From: Opitutales bacterium
GTDB taxonomy: Bacteria > Verrucomicrobiota > Verrucomicrobiia > Opitutales > T3Sed10-336
Direction: 5' to 3'
DNA: 9,791 nucleotides
Assembly: GCA_007132315.1 (NCBI GenBank)
Contig: SLOW01000283.1
Span: forward strand, 1 to 9,791
The position numbers and the translations under genes were made by a program. The stretch's first letter is position 1; each line of letters opens with the position of its first letter. Positions 1 to 6,838 of the stretch are shown piece by piece. The notes under the pieces are model-generated. The model did not search any database and had not been told where the DNA came from. It was given only the letters and a program-made list of their open reading frames with translations.

Positions 1-1
1 G

Positions 2-460
2 GAGGAAACACTCCGTCCGGGCGATGTCCTGTGGGAGTTGATGCGGATGATCGGGGAGGACTTGTTGAATTATCTGAAATTTTTGCAGAGCCGATTGGAA
101 ACGATTGGGGAGCACGCGGAGTTGTGGGAGCTGGCTTCCGGCGACGATTCCTTTCGGGTGCTCTACATGCCGCGCACCGAGCCGCTTCCGGACGAACCGT
201 CGTACGGATTGGGCCGTTTCATCGAAAGTCGGGGCTGGACCGACTCCACGGCCGGGCTGATTTACCCCGACCGGCGCGGCTCCGGCTACGGGCTTTCCCG
301 GTTCAACGACGATCCTCGCCTCAACTTCACCCGTATCGAGGATCAACCCGATGTCCATTTCGCGCACAAACGGGGCTTTGTCGCCAAAGTGACCGCGACC
401 GACCGCGAACGCCTGAGAACTCTGGTTGCAAAAGCCTGGGTGGGCGGGACGCTACAGTGA
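2..460 (+). CDS. C-terminal part of a possible DHH-family phosphoesterase (5' end outside window)
   Basis: The frame is open from the left edge to a TGA at 458-460, so this is the 3' end of a longer gene; the TTG and ATG codons at 38-49 are probably internal. About 152 residues are visible. The recognisable part is the C-terminus: a Tyr/Gly/Arg-rich stretch, RGSGYGLSRFNDDPRLNF, then DVHFAHKRGFVAKV and a short helix ending in AKAWVGG. I recall similar tails (SRFND.P...F...FAHK.GFVAKT) on exopolyphosphatase-like DHH proteins. The DHH catalytic motifs would lie upstream of the window, so the name is tentative and rests on memory. The gene converges with parA, and the two 3' ends overlap by 9 bp (452-460). 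No transmembrane segment is visible. Confidence 0.6.
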   Translation, partial: EETLRPGDVLWELMRMIGEDLLNYLKFLQSRLETIGEHAELWELASGDDSFRVLYMPRTEPLPDEPSYGLGRFIESRGWTDSTAGLIYPDRRGSGYGLSRFNDDPRLNFTRIEDQPDVHFAHKRGFVAKVTATDRERLRTLVAKAWVGGTLQ

Positions 461-1228
461 GAATCGTTTGATCACTTCTTTGGCCAAATCCTCGTAGGCG
501 CCAGCGCCGGCGCTGGCGGAGTCGTATTCGAAGATGGTCTGGCCGTAGCTCGGGGATTCGCTCAGGCGTATCGAGCGTGGAATGACCGTCTTGAACATCT
601 TGTCGCCGAGGTGCTGGCGCACTTCCTCGACCACCTGACGCGACAGGTTGGTTCGGATGTCGAACATGGTCATGACGATGCCTCCGAGTTCCAGGCGCTC
701 GTTGATTCCGGCTTCGTGAAGCTGGTCGATGACTTTGAGAATCTGGCCGAGTCCCTCCATGGCGAGGTATTCGCACTGCAGGGTGATCAGGAGGTAGTCG
801 GCCGCGGCAAGGCTGTTCATGGACAGGAGTCCGAGGGCCGGGGGACAATCGAGGATAATGGCGCGGTAACGGTCCGAGGCCACCAGGGGCTCCAGGGTTT
901 CGCGCAGGCGGGTCAAGTAGTTCGCGCCCTGGGAGAGTTCGATCTCGACGGCTGCCAGATCGACTTCGGAGGGCAGAAGATAGAGGCCCTTTTGCGATGT
1001 TTCGACCACCCGCTCGGCCGCCGCACCGTCTCCGGTCAGGGGACCGTAGATACTGCCACCCTCCCGTTTGTCGATACCCAATGCGCTGGTGGCGTTGGCC
1101 TGTGGGTCGAGATCCACAACCAGAGCGGACGTCTTCCGCCGGGCCAGGGCGGCGGCGAGGTTGACGGCGGTGGTGGTCTTGCCGACGCCGCCCTTCTGGT
1201 TGGCGATGGTGAATACGGTGCTGGCCAT
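452..1228 (-). CDS. parA: ParA/Soj family chromosome-partitioning ATPase
   Basis: This is a full-length 258-residue ParA-type P-loop ATPase. ATP binding drives dimerisation and non-specific DNA binding; a ParB partner normally stimulates hydrolysis. It has the deviant Walker A motif KGGVGKTT (residues 12-19, signature Lys12 and Lys17), the A' motif VVDLDPQAN (37-45), Walker B ILDCPP (126-130) and the Soj tail IPRSIRLSESPSYGQ (217-230). The length and absence of an N-terminal helix-turn-helix fit the chromosomal Soj subgroup rather than plasmid type Ia. The ATG at 1226-1228 gives the standard N-terminus; the Shine-Dalgarno is poor. No parB, parS, gidA or gidB is visible nearby, so its role in segregation rather than positioning of another cargo (MinD/McdA-like) is inferred. 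The 3' end overlaps the convergent gene at the left edge. Confidence 0.93.
   Translation of the reverse strand: MASTVFTIANQKGGVGKTTTAVNLAAALARRKTSALVVDLDPQANATSALGIDKREGGSIYGPLTGDGAAAERVVETSQKGLYLLPSEVDLAAVEIELSQGANYLTRLRETLEPLVASDRYRAIILDCPPALGLLSMNSLAAADYLLITLQCEYLAMEGLGQILKVIDQLHEAGINERLELGGIVMTMFDIRTNLSRQVVEEVRQHLGDKMFKTVIPRSIRLSESPSYGQTIFEYDSASAGAGAYEDLAKEVIKRFSL
499..518. repeat. 20-bp perfect palindrome inside parA
   Basis: The 10-base half CGCCAGCGCC at 499-508 is followed directly by its exact reverse complement at 509-518 with no spacer. It lies in the parA coding sequence over the Ala/Ser/Gly-rich stretch SASAGAGA near residues 237-244. Chance in an Ala/Gly-rich GC-rich stretch is the simplest explanation. 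A DNA-binding site is possible, but nothing else supports it. Confidence 0.5.
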
Positions 1229-1474
1229 GGGGCGTTATCTCAATGCCGATTCGCATTCAAGTCTAGCCCGAATGCCACGCGGTTAAGCGAAAAGTGCAAT
1301 ACGTTTCTCCCGGCAGGCACGAGGCTTCACTTCGTGCTCGGCGGAATCGCGTTGCCTCAGGCTTAACCGAATCGCATCGGCCCTTTACCTTGGAGGGTCA
1401 TTCCGACCGCGACTCGGTTTCATCAAACGATAGACCGTCCCAATCGATCGCCGTTCTCACCGGTCCGAAGCCGG

Positions 1475-2023
1475 TTATTGATGGATCGATTTCCCGCAGT
1501 GCGGGCAAGTTTGTTTTTCTTTGCGTTTGTTGATCTCCTCGATGAACCCGGATCCCAGGATGGCGGTGGGCAGAGCGAACAGGCCGATGCCGACGATGGC
1601 TGATCCGGTTCCGAAGAGTTTTCCCAGGCCGGTGACCGGATAGATATCGCCGTAGCCGACCGTGGTCAGGGTGGCGACCGCCCACCACATGGTCGCCGGA
1701 ATGCCGCTGAACACATCCGCTTGGGCGTCGTGTTCGGCGTAGTACATCATGGACGAGGAGATGATCAGCAGAAGGACCAGGACGGTGGTCGTCATGATGA
1801 GCTCTTCCTTGCGGTTGCGCAACACGTCGATGAACAGGTGGAGGCTCGAGAGGTAGCGGCTGAGCTTGGCGATCCGCAGGATCCGGACGATCCGCAGGAA
1901 CCGCAGGTCGATGCCCAGGAACGTCAGGTAGAAGGGCAGGATGGCCAGCAGGTCGATCAATGCCAGAGGTGTCACCGTGAACCGGAGACGTCCGGTGACC
2001 GGATGGTGGTATTTCTCCAGCAC
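1475..2023 (-). CDS. Voltage-gated potassium channel, N-terminally truncated
   Basis: This belongs to the six-transmembrane ion-transport family. From the GTG at 2021-2023 the 182 residues hold S3 (about 18-37), the voltage sensor S4 with regularly spaced basic residues (Arg41, Arg44, Arg47, Arg50, Lys53), S5 (76-95), the pore helix and selectivity filter TTVGYGD (120-126), S6 (137-160) and a tail with CPHCG. The frame stays open past the GTG to a stop at 2099-2101. The residues just before it (LEFAGRVWSCT, about 2024-2056) look like the end of S2, but there is no start codon there, and S1 and most of S2 are missing. Family members normally carry S1-S4 complete, so this copy is probably non-functional or chimeric. 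Its lost 5' end meets the lost 5' end of the divergent permease fragment. A small inverted repeat (ACCGG/CCGGT, 1459-1475) overlaps the stop codon; there is no T-run. Confidence 0.85.
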   Translation of the reverse strand: MLEKYHHPVTGRLRFTVTPLALIDLLAILPFYLTFLGIDLRFLRIVRILRIAKLSRYLSSLHLFIDVLRNRKEELIMTTTVLVLLLIISSSMMYYAEHDAQADVFSGIPATMWWAVATLTTVGYGDIYPVTGLGKLFGTGSAIVGIGLFALPTAILGSGFIEEINKRKEKQTCPHCGKSIHQ

Positions 2024-2082
2024 GGTGCAGCTCCAAACCCGGCCGGCGAATTCGAGCCGGGTCGGCGAGTAGATGGATCTCG

Positions 2083-2466
2083 ACTTCGATTTACGCGTTC
2101 AGCGGTTTTTGCGCCTCTCTGGTGGAGGTGGTAGCCTCGATCTACATGGGGTCCGGAAATTCGGCATTGGCGGTTGGCTTCGAACTCGACGCCATCGCCA
2201 CGGCTGTCATCGGAGGCACCCTCCTCACCGGAGGGGTGGGGACCGTCCTCGGCACGCTCACCGGCGTCCTGATTTTCGGTACAATCCAGACCGCTCTCGT
2301 TTTCGATGGGCGCCTGAGTTTGTGGTGGTTGCGGATAGCGATCGGAGCACTGCTGTTGGCTTTCATTCTGTTCCAGAGGATGCTGTCCAGCATTTCCCGC
2401 GTGGCCTCGGAGATGGATACGGACGAAGCCGCGGACGAGAAACGCAAAGCAATCGGCTCGACCTGA
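2083..2466 (+). pseudogene. C-terminal fragment of a YjfF/RbsC-type sugar ABC transporter permease
   Basis: The C-terminal 127 or so residues of an inner-membrane permease of the ribose/galactofuranose importer class (BPD_transp_2) are present. The family signature is clear: ELDAIATAVIGGTLLTGGVG followed by GTLTGVLIFGTIQTAL, LWWLRIAIGALLLAFILFQ and a hydrophilic tail. Recognisable homology begins at about 2083 (SIYAFSGFCASL). The frame is open back to 1999, but that upstream part is antisense to the channel gene and does not look like permease. A whole permease has about 320-340 residues, so roughly the first 200 are missing. GTG at 2122 or ATG at 2146 could start a short product, but it could not form a transporter. 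No ATPase, second permease or binding protein is adjacent. Confidence 0.8.
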
Positions 2467-2539
2467 TCCGGCGATGCGCGGTCGATCCTCGCGGCTTGAC
2501 TCGTATAGCGGAACCGCAAAGAACGGTTACCTTTAAGCG

Positions 2540-3184
2540 ATGCGGACCAACGTTAAGATTTGCGGTGTGACTCGTGCCGGGGATGCCCAGGCGGCGGCGG
2601 AGGCGGGCGCCGATTTTCTGGGGATCAACTTTTATCCGGGATCCCCCCGCGGGCTGTCGTGGAAACGCTTTGACGAGCTGCGTCCCGATATGCCGGATTT
2701 GCCATTGGTTTACGTGCAGGTGAAACCGGACATCGAAGAACTGCGCCGGGCGAAGAATGCGGGGTTCGCCTTTTTTCAGGTTCATTTCCCCATCGACATG
2801 GATCACGCCACCATCCGTTCCTGGTCTTCCACAGTCGGTCGGGAGTGCCTGTGGTTGACTCCAAAACGCCAACCGGCGATTCCCATCCCGGAACCGTTGT
2901 ACGACCTGGCCGACACCTTTCTGGTGGACACCTATCGGGCCGAGGCCGGCGTGTTCGGGGGATCCGGTGTCACCGGCGACTGGTCCGAATTCAGGCGACT
3001 GGCCGAGGCGCGTCCCGAGAAAAACTGGGTGCTGGCCGGGGGATTGTCACCCGAAAACCTCACTCAAGCCGTTCGTGAAAGCGGAGCCCGGATTGTCGAT
3101 CTCAACAGTGGCGTCGAGTCCTCGCCGGGACAAAAAGATCCGGAACGCATTCGCGCCGCGTTGGCGGCGCTCAATAACGTCTGA
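2540..3184 (+). CDS. trpF: Phosphoribosylanthranilate isomerase
   Basis: A 214-residue (beta/alpha)8 enzyme for the third dedicated step of tryptophan synthesis, the Amadori rearrangement of N-(5-phosphoribosyl)anthranilate to CdRP in the cytoplasm. KICG with general base Cys8 opens the first strand; GINFYPGSPR (28-37), the general acid Asp130 in LVDTY, GGSGVTGDW (140-148), LAGGLSPENL (165-174) and VDLNSGVESSPGQKD (186-200) are all present. The usual VQLHG stretch reads FQVHFPID (79-86), a divergent form that may be typical of its lineage. The ATG at 2540 puts KICG at the expected position; the Shine-Dalgarno is weak. The gene stands apart from any trp operon: a transporter fragment precedes it by 73 bp and a convergent zinc-ribbon gene follows. 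The closest alternative is a TrpF-like paralogue, but the catalytic residues argue for a true isomerase. Confidence 0.92.
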   Translation: MRTNVKICGVTRAGDAQAAAEAGADFLGINFYPGSPRGLSWKRFDELRPDMPDLPLVYVQVKPDIEELRRAKNAGFAFFQVHFPIDMDHATIRSWSSTVGRECLWLTPKRQPAIPIPEPLYDLADTFLVDTYRAEAGVFGGSGVTGDWSEFRRLAEARPEKNWVLAGGLSPENLTQAVRESGARIVDLNSGVESSPGQKDPERIRAALAALNNV

Positions 3185-3219
3185 GTCGTGGACTGTCGGG
3201 CATAGGATGTGCGGAACCT

Positions 3220-3244
3220 GGGAGCACGGGCGTCCCCCGTTCCC
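3220..3244. terminator. Possible hairpin between convergent trpF and the zinc-ribbon gene
   Basis: An inverted repeat, ACGGG (3226-3230), a 5-base loop and CCCGT (3236-3240), can extend outward with GGG (3220-3222) against CCC (3242-3244) across a small internal loop. It sits between two converging 3' ends, where a bidirectional terminator would be expected. There is no clear T-run next to it, so the call is weak. Confidence 0.25.
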
Positions 3245-3247
3245 CGA

Positions 3248-3496
3248 CTATTGCTTTTCGTATTCGCCGCCGGAAATCCGCTTGAGCACGGTGAAACCCG
3301 CGTCCTTCGCTTCCCGGACCGACGGCTTGCGCGTGCGCTGCAACGCGTTTACGGAATCGGGGAGAAGCGCTTCGACTTCCTGGCCGCACTTGTCACAGTG
3401 ATCCAATCGCTGGTCGGAGGCGCGTTCCCACCTTTCGAAGCCGTCGCCGCACATACGGCACGGCGTTTTTTTCGGACGGTAGTGGAACAGCGGCAT
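3248..3496 (-). CDS. FmdB-family zinc ribbon protein
   Basis: A small protein of 82 residues if it starts at the ATG at 3494-3496, which gives the family-typical N-terminus MPLFHYR. The frame is open upstream to 3547, but those residues do not look like the family. Two Cys pairs, CRMCG (Cys13, Cys16) and CDKCG (Cys34, Cys37), form the expected metal-binding knuckles. The second half is basic and ends KPSVREAKDAGFTVLKRIS plus a short acidic tail. FmdB-type ribbons were named from a regulator of formamidase/acetamidase, but most are of unknown function and I infer none here. The gene comes 64 bp after the PpiD-like gene on the same strand and may be the last gene of that unit; trpF converges on it. 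Confidence 0.8.
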   Translation of the reverse strand: MPLFHYRPKKTPCRMCGDGFERWERASDQRLDHCDKCGQEVEALLPDSVNALQRTRKPSVREAKDAGFTVLKRISGGEYEKQ

Positions 3497-3560
3497 GATC
3501 TTTGACGGACCCTTGTTTCGTCTAACGGCGACGCCGGCGGCCCGCACGAACGGCGGCGTG

Positions 3561-5210
3561 TCATCGCGCCGGTTCCGTCGTGCGCGGCATGGCGCGCTGC
3601 TGGATTTCCTGAATGGCGAACTGACCGGCGATATTGGCGGAAAAATTCCGGGTCTGTTGGAGATTGGTCAGGAATTCTTCCTGGGTCTCGTCGATTTCCG
3701 GCACCTGGCGGTCGGCGACGTAAACAAAATAGGCCAGGTCGTTGGCCTGAATCATGCGGGAAACATCGCCTCGGCGGAGCTCCCGGAGGCGTTGCAGCAC
3801 CGCAGGGGGAACGCCATCGGGGGCCTGCTGCTGGATAAACGGATCGATGGACGACACCTCCAGTCCGGCGGCTTCGGCGGCTTCGGCGAAGTTTGCACCG
3901 TCGGCGATGCGATCTCTCAGGCTCTCATGGATTTCGCTCGCGCGCTCGGTGCGCAGGCGCCGCCGCTCTTCTTCGCGGTAATCGGATTCGACCTGTTGCC
4001 GAACCTCTTCGAAGGGCGGGACGTAGGCGGGAATGGTTTCCTCCAGCAGGGCGACCACGATGTCGTCCCCAAAACGACGGGGATCGGTAAAGTAGCGATC
4101 CTCGTCCAGGCGCCGGATGTCCCGGATGAGGTCTTCGGAGAAGTTGACTTCGGCGGGACGGTCGCCTTCGGCGAAGGGTTCGAGTTCGCGGCGCTCCAGG
4201 TCGAGTTCGGCGATGCGCTGAGCCAGCTCGTCGGAACTCTTTGCAATCTGGTTCTCGAACAGATAAAAAGTGAAGTCCGACGCCGCTTCGCGGGCGAGCC
4301 TGGGCGCCTGTTCGCGCCGCAGCAGCGTCTCGATTTCGTCAGCGACATCCTCAAATCGAACCTCCGGCTCCTCGGGTTCTTCCTCGTCCCCGTTCGTTTC
4401 CGGTTCCTCGGGGAGGAAATCCCCCCGGTTGGCCTCGAAGTAGTCCCGCATATCCTCCTCGGAGGGCGCATCGACTTGATCGAGGTAGTTCCCGGGGTCG
4501 AAGATCACGTAGGAAATCGCCTTGTGTACGGGGACTTCGTAGCGGAAATCATTCTCTTGGTAAAAGGCCGTCAAAACGTCCTCGTCGGCTTCGACCTCGA
4601 CGTCGAGATCGGCGACCGGCAGGGAGGCGAGTTCGAGGGTCCACTCCGTTTGCTGACGCGCCACGTCGCGCTTGACTTCGTACGGGATTGCGTAGCCGGG
4701 GCCCTCGATCAGATTGCGCGTCTGCCTGACGACATAATCCTCGTCCATCACGCGGATCAGGTCCGCCGTGCTCATCCGCGGGTGCGCTTCGATCTGGTCC
4801 AGGTATTGCTGGTAGCGTTGCCGGTCGAACTGGCCGTCGGGCCCGCGGAAGGCGGGGAGGGCGGAGATAAAAGCTTGCAGTTCGGTCGCGTCCGGCGAGG
4901 GGAGCCCCAGGTCGCGCCCGGTACCGAGATAGGCGAGCCGTTCGTAGGCGTAGCGGGTCAGATCCTCGCCCGGGTCGCGTCCGCGGTTCAAATAATAGCT
5001 GATGCTGGCCAGGCGAATTATTTCCTGCTGATCCGCCTGGGAGCGGAGGTTGTAGCCGAAGTATTCGATCGGTTCGGCCCGCTCACCGGCACGTCCCATG
5101 CCGGGAGCGTCGCCCACCGTGAAGACAAACGCCACGATGACGATGATCAGGATGAAAAAGAAGAGGATTTTATAGCCGGTCTGAAAGCGGGTCTGGATCC
5201 AGGTAATCAT
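3561..5210 (-). CDS. PpiD/SurA-like membrane-anchored periplasmic chaperone
   Basis: A 549-residue protein with one N-terminal membrane anchor (about 13-32, very hydrophobic after a short basic cytoplasmic tail) and a large hydrophilic domain expected to face the periplasm. This is the layout of PpiD, which helps proteins leaving the Sec translocon to fold. The SurA_N/PpiD signature FRGPDGQFDRQRYQQYL is at 121-137, followed by the strand-rich segment around PVHKAISYVIFDPG (227-240) and a helix EEDMRDYFEANRGDF (251-265). An acidic Pro/Glu linker spans about 267-283. A parvulin prolyl-isomerase domain with its HxLL-type motif is not evident. The C-terminal part (GANFAEAAEAAGLEV, 438-452; RRGDVSRMI, 479-487) resembles the foldase tail of the family instead. 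It is thus probably a chaperone without isomerase activity. E. coli PpiD has about 620 residues. It lies 67 bp downstream of the YihY gene on the same strand. Confidence 0.8.
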   Translation of the reverse strand: MITWIQTRFQTGYKILFFFILIIVIVAFVFTVGDAPGMGRAGERAEPIEYFGYNLRSQADQQEIIRLASISYYLNRGRDPGEDLTRYAYERLAYLGTGRDLGLPSPDATELQAFISALPAFRGPDGQFDRQRYQQYLDQIEAHPRMSTADLIRVMDEDYVVRQTRNLIEGPGYAIPYEVKRDVARQQTEWTLELASLPVADLDVEVEADEDVLTAFYQENDFRYEVPVHKAISYVIFDPGNYLDQVDAPSEEDMRDYFEANRGDFLPEEPETNGDEEEPEEPEVRFEDVADEIETLLRREQAPRLAREAASDFTFYLFENQIAKSSDELAQRIAELDLERRELEPFAEGDRPAEVNFSEDLIRDIRRLDEDRYFTDPRRFGDDIVVALLEETIPAYVPPFEEVRQQVESDYREEERRRLRTERASEIHESLRDRIADGANFAEAAEAAGLEVSSIDPFIQQQAPDGVPPAVLQRLRELRRGDVSRMIQANDLAYFVYVADRQVPEIDETQEEFLTNLQQTRNFSANIAGQFAIQEIQQRAMPRTTEPAR

Positions 5211-5277
5211 GGTTGTGTTAAACGGTGTCCGCGCGTGTGAATAAAGATAGGAGAATGTAACCCCGGGCGTGCGGGTG

Positions 5278-6795
5278 TCAACGGTTCTTCGAGTCGGAAC
5301 CGGGTCTCTTCCGGGACACTCCGTGCTCCGGTTCCAGGAGTTCGCTGAGCGGTTTGGATCCCGTCGGCAAGGCGGTTTTTCGAAGAGTCTCTTCGCGGTA
5401 CCGTTGGACGATTGGATCGAGGTCGTCTAGTATGGGGACGGCCTCGCTGTTGCCGTAGTCGGCAAAATCTTTCCGGAACCTGTCGAGCGTGATCCGCTCC
5501 AGAGGACGGGCCGGCTGGTGGCGCGTGAGCCGGGCGATTCCGGTCTCGGCTTCCGGTATGGACGCGACGTAGCCGAGGTCCGCCAATCGGCTCAGCGATT
5601 CGTTGACGATCTGGCTGGGGGCGCCGACCAGAGAGGTCAGTTCTTCGGTCGAGAGAGGCTGTTCGCACCGTTGGAAGCGCCGGCAGATCAGAACGAGGAG
5701 CAGGAGGCTGAGGAGTTCTCGGGCGTTGTGACTGATTCCTTTCCAGGCTTCCCGGTTGCTGAGGTAGTTGACGTTCTGAATGGCGTAGATGATCTGGGTG
5801 CCGAAGAGGACGATGAGCCAGAACACGAACAATCCCAGCATCATTACCGGCAGGATGCCGACGGATCCATAGATCGTGTAGGTGGTGACCACCCGCTGAA
5901 CGTACAGAAACGTGAGCGCATTGTTGGCCAGCAGGAGGAGAGCGACGATGGTCGCGCCGCAGAGGGCGGGCCGCCAGGCCACGTGGGTGTTCGGCATGAA
6001 ACGGTAGAACGCCGTGAGGAGCAGAATCAACACCAGGAGCGAAAAAAGCGGGGTCAGCCACTGGACGAATGCCAGAAAATGCTCGCCCAGCGGGAGGTTC
6101 TGAAAAACCGCGGTCAGCGAAAGGGAAAACAGGCCGAGCGCGGCGAACCCGAGCACCGCGCCCAGGGAAATAATGGTCCAGTAAAACACCACGCGCTGGA
6201 ACATGCCGCGTCCGCGTTTGACTCCCCAGACCGTGTTGAACGCGTTTTCCACCGTGGTCAGCAACTGGATCGCCACGAGGATGATGAGCAGCGTCCCGGC
6301 CACGCCGATGGTTCCGGATTGGGCGCGGGCGATGAAGTCATCGAGGAACGCCGCCAGTTCGGGGTTGATTTCCCTCATTTCGACCGACAGTTGCTCGTCG
6401 TATTCCTCCGGCCGCTCTTCGTCCTGGTCCGGATCCTCCGAGATGGTGATCTGCGGCGCGACGAAGGTGATCGCGCGTTCGATGGTTCGCAGGGGCAGGT
6501 CGGACTCGGTGCGTTCCAGGAGGTAACCAGACAGGGTCACCGCCACCGCCAGGAGGGGGCCAAGTCCGAGCAGCGAGCTGAAACACAGCGCCGCGGCACG
6601 GCTGGCGATGTGCGACTCCTTCAGTCCGGAAATGGAGATCGCGATGATGCGCAGAAACTGAAAGCCGGCGGATTTGCGCCTGTTGTCCCGAAGGTTCGAA
6701 GCCTTCCAGATCTCGGTCTTGAACAACCGCTCAAGTCGACTCTTCTCGCGGCGGTAGATCTCCCGCAGCGGCCGTCTGTTTTCGTTTCTTGGCAT
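5278..6795 (-). CDS. YihY/BrkB-family inner-membrane protein with C-terminal winged-helix-like domain
   Basis: A 505-residue polytopic membrane protein of the YihY (formerly 'ribonuclease BN') family. Its molecular function is not settled; the RNase BN name came from a misassignment. After a basic N-terminal tail (1-45) there are about six hydrophobic segments: 66-93, 163-190, 203-229, 246-266, 274-299 and 309-340, the last holding the signature YGSVGILPVMMLGLFVFW. Between the first two lies a hydrophilic insert (about 115-160) rich in Asp and Glu. After the last, residues 355-425 look like a winged helix (STEELTSLVGAPSQIVNESL, then LADLGYV), and a basic tail follows. E. coli YihY has about 290 residues, so the insert and the C-terminal extension explain the size. 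The ATG at 6793-6795 is the natural start; there is no strong Shine-Dalgarno. It follows the GYF_2 gene after 43 bp. Confidence 0.88.
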   Translation of the reverse strand: MPRNENRRPLREIYRREKSRLERLFKTEIWKASNLRDNRRKSAGFQFLRIIAISISGLKESHIASRAAALCFSSLLGLGPLLAVAVTLSGYLLERTESDLPLRTIERAITFVAPQITISEDPDQDEERPEEYDEQLSVEMREINPELAAFLDDFIARAQSGTIGVAGTLLIILVAIQLLTTVENAFNTVWGVKRGRGMFQRVVFYWTIISLGAVLGFAALGLFSLSLTAVFQNLPLGEHFLAFVQWLTPLFSLLVLILLLTAFYRFMPNTHVAWRPALCGATIVALLLLANNALTFLYVQRVVTTYTIYGSVGILPVMMLGLFVFWLIVLFGTQIIYAIQNVNYLSNREAWKGISHNARELLSLLLLVLICRRFQRCEQPLSTEELTSLVGAPSQIVNESLSRLADLGYVASIPEAETGIARLTRHQPARPLERITLDRFRKDFADYGNSEAVPILDDLDPIVQRYREETLRKTALPTGSKPLSELLEPEHGVSRKRPGSDSKNR

Positions 6796-6838
6796 GGCGC
6801 CGGCAGTCGCTGTTCCGCCACACGACGAACGGCCGCGA

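Noticed and set aside
327..1256. A 309-codon open frame overlapping parA on the same strand
   Set aside because: Its product is Arg/Pro-rich and without motifs; parA in the other frame has all its ATPase motifs.
1229..1474. 246-bp gap between parA and the channel gene, examined for a tRNA, small gene, parS or promoter
   Set aside because: No cloverleaf, no parS-like palindrome and no convincing coding frame; short open frames there have no homology that I recognise, and the weak box candidates for parA are not better than chance.
3495..5240. A 581-codon open frame on the plus strand, antisense to the PpiD-like gene
   Set aside because: It mirrors the codon structure of the real gene in GC-rich DNA, has no recognisable domain, and the minus-strand product has a clear membrane anchor and SurA_N signature.
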